A DNA stretch of 64,000 nt from an uncultured Porphyromonadaceae bacterium (GCA_945873625.1 CAMCDS010000003.1:1-64000); one strand, 5' to 3'. Numbered from the stretch's first letter, positions 7,628 through 17,588 are shown. The notes: generated from the sequence alone by a model not told the origin. Translations and numbers: made by a program.

Positions 7628-8176
7628 TTGATTGAGGAAATTCTGAAATTCAACCGCGAGTTTGTCGACAGGCGTGGATATGAACCGTATGCCACGTCGA
7701 AGTATCCCGACAAACGCATCGCCATCGTTACCTGCATGGACACGCGCCTGATCGAGCTGCTCCCTGCCGCGCTCGGCATCAGAAACGGCGACGTGAAGAT
7801 TATCAAGAATGCCGGGGGGACAATCACCAATCCCTTCGATTCGGCCATGCGTTCGATTCTGATTTCAATCTATGAGCTTGGAGTAGACGAAATAATGGTC
7901 GTAGGCCACACGGGTTGCGGAGTGCAGGGGATGGATGCGAAAGACATCCTTGAAAAAATGCGCGAGCGCGGTATCTCCGAAGAGAAGATTTCACTCATGA
8001 AGCATTGCGGCATCGACCTCGAGGGGTGGCTTCACGGTTTCGACGACACGCACGACGCCGTGCGCGAGACAGTCGACCTGATAGCCAACCATCCGCTCAT
8101 GCCGCAGGGCGTGGCCGTCGGCGGCTTCATAATCGATTCACTCACCGGACTGCTTTCTCCCCTGAAACCGGTCTAA
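7628..8176 (+). CDS. Beta-carbonic anhydrase
   Basis: The protein hydrates CO2 to bicarbonate. The zinc-binding pattern of beta-class enzymes is present: Cys36 and Asp38 in CMDTR, then His and Cys in GHTGCG. The compact form with KNAGG between these motifs matches the YbcF/type II subgroup common in Bacteroidales. No in-frame ATG exists near the start, so I chose TTG at 7628, which gives the conserved beginning MIEEILKFNREF and 182 residues; a longer TTG start at 7541 would add an unrelated stretch that begins just after the tRNA. The next gene starts 15 nt downstream, suggesting one transcript. Confidence 0.9.
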   Translation: MIEEILKFNREFVDRRGYEPYATSKYPDKRIAIVTCMDTRLIELLPAALGIRNGDVKIIKNAGGTITNPFDSAMRSILISIYELGVDEIMVVGHTGCGVQGMDAKDILEKMRERGISEEKISLMKHCGIDLEGWLHGFDDTHDAVRETVDLIANHPLMPQGVAVGGFIIDSLTGLLSPLKPV

Positions 8177-8191
8177 TTCCACTTTTTCACA

Positions 8192-8785
8192 ATGAAATCA
8201 GATCGTTACGTTATAACCAGCACCTGCCAGACTCCCTGCGGAGAACTGATACTCGGCTCTATCGACGGCAAACTCTGCCTATGCGACTGGACGAAGTCGC
8301 GCCATCGCCGCACTGTAGACAACCGCATACAGAAGATGCTCGTGGCCAGATATATGCAGGGCTCGACTCCGGTAATCGAAGAGGCGAAGAAGCAGATTGC
8401 AGAGTATTTCGACGGACGCCGACGCGAGTTCGACCTTCCGGTCAACCTTACGGGCACCGGTTTCCAGCAGCGTGTGTGGGAATACATCAGCCGCATCCCC
8501 TACGGCACCACGCGCTCCTACGCGGCGCTCACTTCGGAAGTGGCCAGCGAGTCGGACATACGTGCTGTCAGCAATGCCGTAGGCGCCAACTCGCTCTCGA
8601 TCATCATACCCTGCCACAGGGTGATAGGCAGCCGCGGACAGCTCACCGGGTATGCCGGCGGCCTCGTGGCCAAACAGTATCTCATCGACTTCGAGAAGAC
8701 ACTTATCGCATTGGAAAATGCCGACTCCCCCGAGTCGATGGAGCGCGCCCGCGCCGACCGCGAGGCCCTGCTCAGTGCCGACTGA
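8192..8785 (+). CDS. Methylated-DNA--protein-cysteine methyltransferase
   Basis: The 197-residue protein removes alkyl groups from O6-alkylguanine by transfer to its own cysteine. The acceptor is Cys141 in IIIPCHRVIG, preceded by the helix-turn-helix segment GTGFQQRVWEYI and IPYGTTRSYAAL, and followed by LTGYAGG. Architecture matches the Ogt type (no Ada regulatory domain). It follows the carbonic anhydrase by 15 nt; this pairing has no evident functional logic. The C-terminal tail after residue 170 is acidic and not conserved in the family as far as I know. Confidence 0.93.
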   Translation: MKSDRYVITSTCQTPCGELILGSIDGKLCLCDWTKSRHRRTVDNRIQKMLVARYMQGSTPVIEEAKKQIAEYFDGRRREFDLPVNLTGTGFQQRVWEYISRIPYGTTRSYAALTSEVASESDIRAVSNAVGANSLSIIIPCHRVIGSRGQLTGYAGGLVAKQYLIDFEKTLIALENADSPESMERARADREALLSAD

Positions 8786-8859
8786 ACCGTAATTACCCCG
8801 ATTTTCAGACCCCAACCGGCCCGATGGCGCAAGCCTGACGGCCAACGACACAGAAAAAG

Positions 8860-11037
8860 ATGACATTCCTCGCCGAAATAGCATTCCCGCTTCAGCAGCC
8901 GGTGGCCATCTTTCTGCTCGTGCTCGTGATAATACTGCTGGCGCCGATTGTCTTCAAGGCGCTGCGCATACCCCACATAGTAGGGATGATCATCGCCGGC
9001 ATGGCGGTGGGACCCTACGGACTCAACCTGCTGGCCCGCGATGCCAGTTTTCAGATTTTCGGGCAGGTAGGTATCCTCTACCTCATGTTTCTCGCCGCCG
9101 TAGAGATCGACATGGTCAACATGAAGCAGAACGCCCGCAAGGGGCTTCTCTTCGGCGTGCTTACCTTTGCCATTCCCATGGCCGCCGGCATCGTCACGTC
9201 GGTATGGGCCTTCGGGGTGTCGTGGCTGTCGGCGGCGCTCATAGCCTCCATGTATGCCTCCCACACCCTCATATCATATCCCATCATAGCCCGCTTCGGG
9301 CTGCAGAACTCGCGTGCCTCGGTGATAGCCGTGTGCAGCACCATCGTGGCCGTCATGCTTGCCCTGATAGTGCTTGCCGAGGTAGTGGCCGTCAACTCGC
9401 AGGGGCGGTTCGTATGGGCCGACATCTGGATGCTTCTGGTGCTCATCACGCTCTATGCCGTCGGCATCAGCTACGTCTTTCCGAAGCTGACGCGATGGTT
9501 CTTCCGCAAGGTGGCCGACCCTGTAACGCAGTTCATCTATATCCTCGCGATGGTGTTCACCGCCTCGCTGCTCGCCCAGCTCATAGGGCTTGAGGCCATC
9601 CTCGGAGCCTTCTATGCGGGTCTGGTGCTCAACCGGTTCATCCCCTCGCGCTCCACGCTCATGTCGCGCATCGAGTTTGTAGGCAACGCCATCTTCATCC
9701 CCTATTTCCTCATCGGGGTGGGTATGCTCATCAACATCCGCGTCGTGTTCGACGGCTTCACCGTGCTCCGCGCCGCCGCCGTCATGAGCCTTACAGCCCT
9801 CGGCTGCAAATGGCTCGCCGCCCTCGCGGGACAGAAGATATTTGGCCTCGCGGGCGACGGACGCCGCATCCTCTTCGGCCTCACGTCGGGCAAGGCTGCC
9901 GCTACAATAGCCGCCGTTATGGTGGGCTACGGCAATAACCTCATCAGCGAAGACCTCATGAACGGCGCCGTGCTCATGATACTGATATGCTGCGCAGTAG
10001 CCTCAATCACCACCGAGCAGGCCGCACGCAACCTGCGCATGAACATCACACGCGCCGAAATCAAGCCCGGCAACCAGGGCAGCGTGATCGCCGCCCGTCA
10101 GCTCGTGGCCGTAGCCAACCCTGTAACCGCCGAGGGAATAATGAAGCTCGCCATCCTCATGCGCCACCCCTCGAATAAAATGCCCGTCAACGCCCTGTTT
10201 GTCAGAAACAACGACGACCCGGCTACCGTCGCCACAGGTCGCAACGCCCTCGACGCGGCCATCAGGGCCTCGATAGGGTCCGGAGTGGAGGTGAAGGAGA
10301 TAGACCGCTACGACATCAACATCGTCTCGGGAATAATCAACGTGGCCAAGGAACGTGATGCTTCCGACATAGTGATAGGCCTCCACCGCAAGTCGAACAT
10401 CGTCGACACCTTCTATGGCTCGCTTATCGACGGCCTGCTCGGCTCTACCAACAAAATGGTGATAATGTCGAGATGCTTCATCCCGGTCAACACGGTCCGC
10501 TCGCTTGTAGTGGTGGTGCCGCAGAACGCCGAATACGAGACCGGCTTCCGCAACTGGGTAGGCCGCGTCGGCAACCTCGCCTCGCAGCTCGGATGCCGCG
10601 TTACCTTCCTCGCCGACCCCGCCACCGTGCCCTACATACAGGGTGTGATAAAGGCCGAGAACTACAACATAAGGCACCAGTTCGAACAGTTCAGCACGTG
10701 GGATGATTTCCTCATCTATTCAGCCCATATCCAGGAAGATGACCTCATGATTGTAATCGGGGCGCGGCGCACATCCATCTCGTGGAGCACCGATCTCGCA
10801 CAGCTTCCCCCGTTCCTGAGCAAATACTTCCGCCGGCAGAATCTGGCCGTGATCTATCCCGAGCAGTTCGGCGCCGCCGTCGAGATGCCCAAGCCCATCG
10901 ACCCGCTTGCCGAGACCATCTCGACAGCGCCCTCGCCCATACTGCTGTCGCTCAACCGCCTGCGCGCACTCTACGCCTCCTTCCGCCTCGAACGACGCCG
11001 CAATTCCCACCACCGCTACCGTCGCCACCGCGACTGA
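8860..11037 (+). CDS. CPA2-family cation:proton antiporter with UspA-like tail
   Basis: The 725-residue protein has a membrane part of about twelve helices (residues 15-390). It starts with a segment containing LRIPHIVGMIIAGMAVGPYG, typical of the CPA2 monovalent cation:H+ antiporter family. After the membrane domain come two cytoplasmic stretches (about 410-545 and 550-690) resembling universal stress protein folds, for example KERDASDIVIGLHRKSNIVD, which often bind nucleotides and regulate transport. The likely job is Na+ or K+/H+ exchange and pH homeostasis at the inner membrane. The C-terminal end is very basic (RLERRRNSHHRYRR). It lies 74 nt after the alkyltransferase gene. Confidence 0.9.
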   Translation: MTFLAEIAFPLQQPVAIFLLVLVIILLAPIVFKALRIPHIVGMIIAGMAVGPYGLNLLARDASFQIFGQVGILYLMFLAAVEIDMVNMKQNARKGLLFGVLTFAIPMAAGIVTSVWAFGVSWLSAALIASMYASHTLISYPIIARFGLQNSRASVIAVCSTIVAVMLALIVLAEVVAVNSQGRFVWADIWMLLVLITLYAVGISYVFPKLTRWFFRKVADPVTQFIYILAMVFTASLLAQLIGLEAILGAFYAGLVLNRFIPSRSTLMSRIEFVGNAIFIPYFLIGVGMLINIRVVFDGFTVLRAAAVMSLTALGCKWLAALAGQKIFGLAGDGRRILFGLTSGKAAATIAAVMVGYGNNLISEDLMNGAVLMILICCAVASITTEQAARNLRMNITRAEIKPGNQGSVIAARQLVAVANPVTAEGIMKLAILMRHPSNKMPVNALFVRNNDDPATVATGRNALDAAIRASIGSGVEVKEIDRYDINIVSGIINVAKERDASDIVIGLHRKSNIVDTFYGSLIDGLLGSTNKMVIMSRCFIPVNTVRSLVVVVPQNAEYETGFRNWVGRVGNLASQLGCRVTFLADPATVPYIQGVIKAENYNIRHQFEQFSTWDDFLIYSAHIQEDDLMIVIGARRTSISWSTDLAQLPPFLSKYFRRQNLAVIYPEQFGAAVEMPKPIDPLAETISTAPSPILLSLNRLRALYASFRLERRRNSHHRYRRHRD

Positions 11038-11082
11038 CGGACGGCACCATACTTATAAAAAGAACTAAAAACAGTCCGGGCA

Positions 11083-11114
11083 TTTGCAATATCCGGAAAA
11101 ATACATTAACTTTG
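11083..11114 (+). promoter_or_regulatory. Bacteroidetes-type promoter for tRNA-Ser
   Basis: TTTG at 11083-11086 and TAACTTTG at 11107-11114 are 20 nt apart, a full match to the consensus. Transcription would start about 80 nt upstream of the tRNA. Confidence 0.8.
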
Positions 11115-11199
11115 CAGTCGCTTAGGCGCAGGAGAGCGCCGAGGCGGCCCTCCGCGGCATGGATTGAGCATGATTTGCAGGAGGCAGACATAACTGATT

Positions 11200-11312
<113 letters not shown>

Positions 11313-11442
11313 GTTATACACCCAATTTGTAGAAACAATGAAGTCGACGAACCACCCAGTCTTTTTGAGTGGTATCAGTGGTTGTCCGAATTTACTGACT
11401 TCTTTTTTTGAATATTTTTGGAAAATCTTGTTAATACTGTCT

Positions 11443-13341
11443 TTACGCCCCCAGATAGGCTATAAATTCATCTGCTGTCATTATCTCCATCTTAGAGAAA
11501 GCAGTAAGCTTCTTACCTAAATCCTTGAATGATGCTCCTACATGGTAGACGGTATCATCTATGATAAGGAAACGGTCGTGCGCTCTGCGGAATGTCCTCA
11601 CTTCAATCGGAGCATACTGGGCATTATGGCGTTCCAGATCCTGACGCAGAACTCTGCTGACGGATGGCGTAAAGATCGTGGCCGACACTCCATGAGCTCG
11701 TTTGTCAAGCTGAAGGAATACTGAATCGTCGATATAATTATCCACCATTATGATACGAGTTTTGGCACTTCGTATGAGATCGCACATAAGGGTATAAGCA
11801 TCGAATATCTGACCGTCAAAGATGATTCCCTCGCGAGGAGGCAGTGATGTGCGAACAAAGAAATCCATTCGATTGCTTAATTCTTTTATCTGAATATCAT
11901 GTTCTGACAGCCTGTGATCAATCCTATTTTCAATGTGCATTAACCGCTGATTGATGCTGTAACCCCTCAACAGATATTCTTTCAATACCTTATTAGCCCA
12001 CTGCCGGAATAAGGTCGCATTTCTACTGTTAACTCTGTAACCTACTGATAAAATAGCATCCAAGTTGTAGAACTTAGTCCTATACGATTTCCCATCTGCG
12101 GCAGTATTGGCTCCGGCCAGCTGTCCCTTGGCGTGAATGTCGCCCGTGTTGAAGCAGTTGAGCACGTTGGGCGTGCCATCGGCATTTTCACCCGAGAGGA
12201 TGCCGCAGAGTCCGCCTACGGCCACGTAGTCGGAGGTAACGTTGCCGCTGTTCCACGAGTTGGAGACGTTGCCGCGGATGCTTCCGGCGAAACCGCCGAT
12301 TGCGATGGTGTTGGCGAAGGCGTAGTTGATGCCGGGGGTGGCGGTCATTGTAACCTCGCCGTCGTTGTAGCAGTTGTCTACGGTCATGCCGGTGCATACG
12401 AGTCCGGCCACGCCGCCGGCATACTGCCAGTGGGCCTCGATCTTGCCGTGGTTCACGCAGTCGTAGACCCATGTGGCGCCGAGCGAGTTGCCGAGGATAC
12501 CTCCGGCGTAGGCGGCTCCGGTGTTGACGATGGTTCCGGTGTTGACACATTCACGCACGGTGGCACCCATGTTGAGGGCGCCGACGATGCCGCCTGAGTT
12601 GCCTTTGGCCACGATGCGTCCCGAGTTGGTGCATCCGCTGATTACGGTTGAGTTGCCTACGTTGTTGAGCATGTAGGTGCGTCCGATGATGCCGGCGGCA
12701 TACTGTCCGTTTATTGTGTTGGAGAGCACGATGTCGGCTTCGTTGTGGCAGTCGGTTACCTCAGTGGCGTCGGGCTGTCCGTTGGCTACGATGCCGCCGT
12801 TGACGGTGCCTTTGCCCGACACTGTGCCTTCGTTGCGGCAGTTGCTTACGGTCGAGCCGGTGAATGCGCGCGACACGATGCCGCCGCTGCCACCCTCGGT
12901 AGTGTTGACCGTCGAGCGGTTGATGCAGTTGTCGATCACACCGTAGAGGTCGCCGGCAATGCCGCCGGCATACTGGCGGGTGCTGAACGAGCCGGCCACG
13001 GTGAGGTTGCGGATGGCGCCGCTCTGTCCCACCACGCCGAAGGGGCCTACGAAGCGTCCGACGCCGGTGGCGTTGTCGAGGTTCTCGAAGCGGTAGCCCG
13101 AGATGGTCTTGCCGTTACCGTCGAAGCTTGCGTTGAAGCGGGTGGTGTTGGGGACGATTATCTTCCAGTCGGCTCCCTTGAAGTCGAGGTCGTTGACGGG
13201 GCGGAAGCAGAAACCGCTGTAGTCGAACGAGGTGAGGTCGATGAAGTCGGCGAGTTTCACCATGTCTTCGGTGGTCTCGATAAGGTAGGGGCTTTCGAGA
13301 GTGCCGTCGCCCTTGAATATCTTGGCCACGGATTTCACCAT
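11443..13341 (-). CDS. Chimeric protein: GLUG repeats fused to a RhuM-type C-terminus
   Basis: The 632-residue frame joins two unrelated parts. Residues 1 to about 410 contain a series of GLUG-like repeats (for example YAGGIAGDLYG, GGIVGALNMG, YAGGVAGLV), usually found in secreted surface proteins, yet there is no signal peptide. From about residue 411 (NTAADGKSYRTKFYNLDAIL) the sequence is the back half of a RhuM-type protein, ending in a phospholipase-D-like segment with HDRFLIIDD; its DNA-binding front half is missing. The junction lies near 12105-12115, where base composition drops. I chose the ATG at 13341 because a promoter sits at 13362-13393. It may be an accidental fusion; neither half is likely to be fully functional. 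Confidence 0.8.
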   Translation of the reverse strand: MVKSVAKIFKGDGTLESPYLIETTEDMVKLADFIDLTSFDYSGFCFRPVNDLDFKGADWKIIVPNTTRFNASFDGNGKTISGYRFENLDNATGVGRFVGPFGVVGQSGAIRNLTVAGSFSTRQYAGGIAGDLYGVIDNCINRSTVNTTEGGSGGIVSRAFTGSTVSNCRNEGTVSGKGTVNGGIVANGQPDATEVTDCHNEADIVLSNTINGQYAAGIIGRTYMLNNVGNSTVISGCTNSGRIVAKGNSGGIVGALNMGATVRECVNTGTIVNTGAAYAGGILGNSLGATWVYDCVNHGKIEAHWQYAGGVAGLVCTGMTVDNCYNDGEVTMTATPGINYAFANTIAIGGFAGSIRGNVSNSWNSGNVTSDYVAVGGLCGILSGENADGTPNVLNCFNTGDIHAKGQLAGANTAADGKSYRTKFYNLDAILSVGYRVNSRNATLFRQWANKVLKEYLLRGYSINQRLMHIENRIDHRLSEHDIQIKELSNRMDFFVRTSLPPREGIIFDGQIFDAYTLMCDLIRSAKTRIIMVDNYIDDSVFLQLDKRAHGVSATIFTPSVSRVLRQDLERHNAQYAPIEVRTFRRAHDRFLIIDDTVYHVGASFKDLGKKLTAFSKMEIMTADEFIAYLGA

Positions 13342-13361
13342 ATAACAGTTTTTAGAGAAAG

Positions 13362-13393
13362 CAAAAGTAGCTAAAAAAACCGAAACGCCCAAA
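13362..13393 (-). promoter_or_regulatory. Promoter of the GLUG-RhuM chimera
   Basis: On the minus strand TTTG (13393-13390) and TACTTTTG (13369-13362) are 20 nt apart, about 20 bp upstream of the chosen ATG. This argues against the longer TTG start at 13407. Confidence 0.75.
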
Positions 13394-13449
13394 AAGGAAG
13401 GGTACAATCGGTTTTAGAGCGCGTGAATGAGGCAAAAAAAAGTCGAAAT

Positions 13450-13481
13450 TTTGCAGGATTGCGCAGTTAGCGTTATATTTG
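13450..13481 (+). promoter_or_regulatory. Promoter of the GH3-family gene
   Basis: TTTG at 13450-13453 and TATATTTG at 13474-13481 are 20 nt apart; the gene starts 67 bp downstream. Confidence 0.8.
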
Positions 13482-13548
13482 CATTGTTTTTGGGAGGGGA
13501 GTCAAGGAGATTCCACTGCCTTCTCACGGCCATTACCTACTTACTGAC

Positions 13549-15075
13549 ATGAATTTCACACCGTTAGTGCGCCCTCATTTTTTGAAGCGGGCAGCCAGAT
13601 GCGAAGCCTGGCGCGATGCTTCAGCCGACCTGCAGCTCAGTCAGCTCCGCAGGCTGCTCCTCACTGCCGCCCGCACCGAGACAGGGCGCCGTCACGGTTT
13701 CTCTCTGATAGCCGGGGCCTCCGACCTCTACCGCGAGTATTCGTCGCGGGTGCCGCTGATAGGGTATGAGGATATACGGCGCGACGTGATGCGCATGATA
13801 GCCGGCCATCCCGATGTGCTCTGGCCCGGACGCTGTCGCTGGTACGCGCAGTCGTCGGGCACCTCAGGCGGAAAATCGAAATACATACCCGTTACCGACG
13901 CCAGCCTCAGCCTCAACCATTACCGGGGGGCGGAGGATGCCGTGGCTCACTACATCGCCCACAACCCTGAGACGCGCATCTTCGCCGGAAAGGGGATGGT
14001 GCTCGGCGGCAGCTTCGCCAACGAACTCAAGTATCTCCCCGAGTGGGTTCACGTAGGCGACCTCAGCGCCACGCTCATACAGCGCATCACTCCCCTTGCC
14101 GACATGGTGCGCGTGCCCTCGAAGAAGATAGCCCTCCTCTCGGACTGGAAAGAGAAACTGCCCGCGCTGGCCAAGGCCGCCGTGCAGGCCGACGTAACCA
14201 ACATCTCGGGCGTGCCCAGCTGGTTTCTGACGGTGATAAAGCTGATTCTGAAGATAAAGGGCGCCGAGACGCTGGCCGAAGTGTGGCCCAATCTCGAGGT
14301 GTTCTTCCACGGAGGAATCTCGTTTGCACCCTACCGCGAGGAGTATGAGAGACTTACGGCCGGATGCCCGATGCACTTCGTGGAGACCTACAACGCCTCG
14401 GAAGGATTCTTCTCCGTGCAGAACGACCCCGCCGACCGCTCCATGCTCCTGCTGATAGACACCGGAGTGTTTTTCGAGTTCATCGACCTCGCCGACCCCT
14501 CGGCGCTCCCGGTGGCCATCGACGGCGTGATGCCCGGCCGCACCTACGAGCTCGTGATAAGCGCACCCAACGGCCTATGGCGCTACCGTCTGGGCGACAC
14601 GGTGAAGGTGGAGTCGGTGAATCCCGTCAAGATTACCATTGCCGGGCGCACAAAGAGCTTCATCAATGCCTTCGGCGAGGAGCTGATGGAATACAACGCC
14701 GACCAGGCGATAGCCGACGTATGCCGCGACACCGGGGCTGCCGTCAGAAACTATTCTGCCGCCCCCGTGTTTGCCGACTCCGGCCACCGCGGACGCCACG
14801 AGTGGATAATAGAATGGGAGACACCCCCGGCCAATATCGAGGAGTTCGCCTCGATGCTCGACAGGCGCCTGCAGGCGCTCAACTCCGACTATCAGGCCAA
14901 GCGAGCCGGCTCAATCTTCCTCGACCCGCTCACCATAGTTACCGCACGCCGCGGACTCTTCGACCGTTGGCTGGCCTCATCGGGAAGCCATAAGCTCGGC
15001 GGGCAGCGGAAGGTGCCGCGGCTGTGCAACGACCGCAGCGTGGCCGACGCCCTGCTCGCGCTCAACGAACGATAA
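13549..15075 (+). CDS. GH3 auxin-responsive promoter family protein
   Basis: The 508-residue protein belongs to the GH3 branch of the acyl-adenylate-forming superfamily. In plants GH3 enzymes conjugate amino acids to hormone acids; in Bacteroidetes the substrate is unknown. The motif YAQSSGTSGGKSKYIPV (about residues 100-116) is the ATP phosphate-binding loop, FVETYNASEGFF resembles the adenine site, and YRLGDTVKV corresponds to the hinge. Length is as in other Bacteroidales members. It has its own promoter, and the peptidase gene starts 30 nt after its stop, so both may be co-transcribed. Confidence 0.9.
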   Translation: MNFTPLVRPHFLKRAARCEAWRDASADLQLSQLRRLLLTAARTETGRRHGFSLIAGASDLYREYSSRVPLIGYEDIRRDVMRMIAGHPDVLWPGRCRWYAQSSGTSGGKSKYIPVTDASLSLNHYRGAEDAVAHYIAHNPETRIFAGKGMVLGGSFANELKYLPEWVHVGDLSATLIQRITPLADMVRVPSKKIALLSDWKEKLPALAKAAVQADVTNISGVPSWFLTVIKLILKIKGAETLAEVWPNLEVFFHGGISFAPYREEYERLTAGCPMHFVETYNASEGFFSVQNDPADRSMLLLIDTGVFFEFIDLADPSALPVAIDGVMPGRTYELVISAPNGLWRYRLGDTVKVESVNPVKITIAGRTKSFINAFGEELMEYNADQAIADVCRDTGAAVRNYSAAPVFADSGHRGRHEWIIEWETPPANIEEFASMLDRRLQALNSDYQAKRAGSIFLDPLTIVTARRGLFDRWLASSGSHKLGGQRKVPRLCNDRSVADALLALNER

Positions 15076-15105
15076 TACCATATAACATCCTGACACATAC
15101 ACACC

Positions 15106-16500
15106 ATGAAAAAGATTTTTGCATTATGCCTCTCCGCAGCAATGTCCGTGGCAACGGCCGGCGCAGCAGTCGACGGCGGAATATCGCCTGATATGCTCGG
15201 TCGCCTCAAGGCCGGCTTCGACCGCTCGCCTTCGACGCGTGCCATCCGCAACGCCATCTCATCAAACGCCATCGACCGCCTCGCGGCGAATCCCGATAGC
15301 AAAAACGGATTCGACACCCGTTTCTCCGACCGCGTGAAGAGCTCCGGAATCACCGACCAGGAGCGCTCGGGAAGATGCTGGCTCTTCACCGGCCTCAACG
15401 TGCTCCGCGCGCAGATTGCAGCGGCCCACGGACTCCCCTCGCTCAAACTCTCGCAGAACTATAACTTCTTCTTCGACCAGCTCGAGAAGTCGAACCTCTT
15501 TCTCCAGGCCATGATCGACATGGCCGGGAAACCGATGGACGACAAGACCGTAGACTGGCTCTTCCGCAATCCCCTCAGCGACGGAGGCCAATACACCGGC
15601 CTCTCGGACAACATCATGAAATACGGCATCGTGCCCGCCGAGGTGATGAACGAGACATTCTCGGCCAACAACACCTCGAAGCTCAACAGCCTCATCTCGC
15701 TCAAACTGCGCGAAGACGGCCTGGAGCTGCGCCGCATGCACGCCGAGGGTAAGAAAGGGAAGGCCCTCGCGGAGCGCAAGGAGCAGATGCTCGCCGAAAT
15801 CTACCGCATGCTCGCCCTCACGCTCGGCGAACCCCCGACGGAGTTCACCTGGACCCGCCTCGACGCAAAGGGCAATCCTGTGGAGACGAAGAGCTATACC
15901 CCCCAGTCGTTCTATCGCGAAATGGCCGGCAACGACCTCAAGAACGACTACGTGATGCTCATGAACGACCCCACGCGCGAATACTATAAGCTCTACGAAA
16001 TCGACTTCGACCGCCACGCCTACGACGGCCGCAACTGGACCTACATCAACCTCCCGACCGAAGACATCAAGAAGATGGCCATCAAGTCGATCAAAGACTC
16101 GACGATGATGTATTTCTCATGCGACGTAGGCAAGTTCCTCGATCGCGACAGGGGAGTGCTCGACGTCGACAACTTCGACTATGAGTCGCTCATGGGCACC
16201 ACCTTCGGCATGAACAAGGCCGACCGCATCCGCACCTACGCCAGTGCCAGTTCCCACGCCATGACGCTCGTGGCCGTTGACCTCGACGCCCAGGGCAAAC
16301 CCGTGAAATGGATGGTGGAGAACAGCTGGGGACCCGGCGCCAACGACGGCCACCTCATCATGACCGACAAATGGTTTGACGAATACATGTTCCGCCTCGT
16401 GGTCAACAAGAAGTATGTCGACGCGGAGACCCTGAAGATTCTCGACCAGAAGCCCGTGAAGCTTCCGGCATGGGACCCGATGTTCAGCCACGATAAGTAA
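15106..16500 (+). CDS. Secreted bleomycin hydrolase/aminopeptidase C-like C1 peptidase
   Basis: The 464-residue protein has a signal peptide (residues 1-21, ending ATAGAA) and a papain-type catalytic triad: Cys91 in DQERSGRCWLF with the oxyanion Gln in DQE, the histidine in ASSHAMTLVAVD, and the asparagine in VENSWGPG. This is the bleomycin hydrolase/PepC layout. Cytosolic PepC enzymes form hexamers; the signal peptide points to a periplasmic or exported form, a version frequent in Bacteroides. Its role is probably final trimming of peptides. It lies 30 nt after the GH3-family gene. Confidence 0.92.
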   Translation: MKKIFALCLSAAMSVATAGAAVDGGISPDMLGRLKAGFDRSPSTRAIRNAISSNAIDRLAANPDSKNGFDTRFSDRVKSSGITDQERSGRCWLFTGLNVLRAQIAAAHGLPSLKLSQNYNFFFDQLEKSNLFLQAMIDMAGKPMDDKTVDWLFRNPLSDGGQYTGLSDNIMKYGIVPAEVMNETFSANNTSKLNSLISLKLREDGLELRRMHAEGKKGKALAERKEQMLAEIYRMLALTLGEPPTEFTWTRLDAKGNPVETKSYTPQSFYREMAGNDLKNDYVMLMNDPTREYYKLYEIDFDRHAYDGRNWTYINLPTEDIKKMAIKSIKDSTMMYFSCDVGKFLDRDRGVLDVDNFDYESLMGTTFGMNKADRIRTYASASSHAMTLVAVDLDAQGKPVKWMVENSWGPGANDGHLIMTDKWFDEYMFRLVVNKKYVDAETLKILDQKPVKLPAWDPMFSHDK

Positions 16501-16591
16501 GACCACAAAATATAACACTGCAAAACGCTTGCCGCCAGTCTGTTGGATAAAATTCGCAGGTCGGCGGCTTGTCTGTTTAATATTTTTTCAC

Positions 16592-16599
16592 TAACTTTG
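16592..16599 (+). promoter_or_regulatory. -7 element for the outer-membrane barrel gene
   Basis: TAACTTTG matches the -7 box; 20 nt upstream is CTTG (16568-16571), a partial -33 match. The leader would be about 130 nt. Confidence 0.6.
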
Positions 16600-16738
16600 C
16601 GCCTCAGACCGTTGCTGCGCGTTATACCACTGCATGATGTCGAACCGGCGGTCTGTGAAAGTATTATCCCAGTGAGTGTAGGAAAAACACAAACTGTTTG
16701 TAGAAACAAATAACCCAAAACAACAAAAAGACTTTACT

Positions 16739-17434
16739 ATGAAGAAATTGATTCTTGGTGCGGCTCTTGCCGCCGCCGCCGCTTTCGGCGCAAACGCCCA
16801 GCGCGTGGTCAACAACCCCTCCAACCATCCCTTCTGGGGCATCCGTGCGTCGCTCGACGTTTCGTGCCCGACCAACGTTACCTATAAGGACGAAGGCTTC
16901 AAGGAGACGGAAAGCTTATTCAAGAACGGCGTTGGCTTCAGCGTAGGCGCTATCTATCATCTCCCCATCGTGGCCAACTTCTATTTCGAGCCCGGACTGA
17001 GCTTCTTCTATAACACCTGGGCCAACAAGGACCTCGGCGAACTTGACGAAGAAGACATAGACGTTGTCAAGAACAACAGCTACCGCCAGACCGGCCTGCG
17101 CATACCTCTGAACTTCGGCTACCACTTCGACTTCACCGACGACTTCAAGGTGTCGATCTTCACCGGCCCGCAGCTTCAGGTTGGCTTAAGCTGCGACCAG
17201 TACTTTACCGCCAAAGCGGGCAATCTCGAATACCACGTGGCCCCCTCGATGTACAGCGGCGATGACGGCTTCAACCGCTTCAACGCCTCATGGAATGTAG
17301 GCGTAGGCTTCACCTACCAGCACGTATACCTCGGCGTTACCAGCTCGCTCGAAATGACCAACATGATCCGCAGCGACGAAGACTTCACCGGCCGCATGAA
17401 CACCGTGGGCATCGCACTCGGCTACAACTTCTGA
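16739..17434 (+). CDS. Outer-membrane beta-barrel protein
   Basis: The 231-residue protein has a cleavable signal peptide (MKKLILGAALAAAAAFGANA, cut before QR). The rest is made of alternating, aromatic-rich strands ending in the typical barrel C-terminus TVGIALGYNF, with a final phenylalanine recognised by the BAM machinery. It resembles the small eight-stranded barrels of the PF13568/porin-like families in Bacteroidetes. No binding partner or pore can be inferred. The gene has its own promoter and a GC-rich hairpin downstream. Confidence 0.87.
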   Translation: MKKLILGAALAAAAAFGANAQRVVNNPSNHPFWGIRASLDVSCPTNVTYKDEGFKETESLFKNGVGFSVGAIYHLPIVANFYFEPGLSFFYNTWANKDLGELDEEDIDVVKNNSYRQTGLRIPLNFGYHFDFTDDFKVSIFTGPQLQVGLSCDQYFTAKAGNLEYHVAPSMYSGDDGFNRFNASWNVGVGFTYQHVYLGVTSSLEMTNMIRSDEDFTGRMNTVGIALGYNF

Positions 17435-17457
17435 TTCATCGTTCACTCCGAAATATG

Positions 17458-17490
17458 CCGGGAGGGGGGAGCTTGGCTCTTCGCTCCCGG
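17458..17490 (+). terminator. Probable terminator of the barrel gene
   Basis: CCGGGAG (17458-17464) and CTCCCGG (17484-17490) form a stem followed by CCTTGCTTTT. Confidence 0.55.
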
Positions 17491-17588
17491 CCTTGCTTTT
17501 GCCTCCACATGAAAACCAACGGAAAGCCTGAGCGTTATAATGGTGAACGGAGTTTTGCCGCCCGAGCCGGACGGTTCCGCTATCGACT

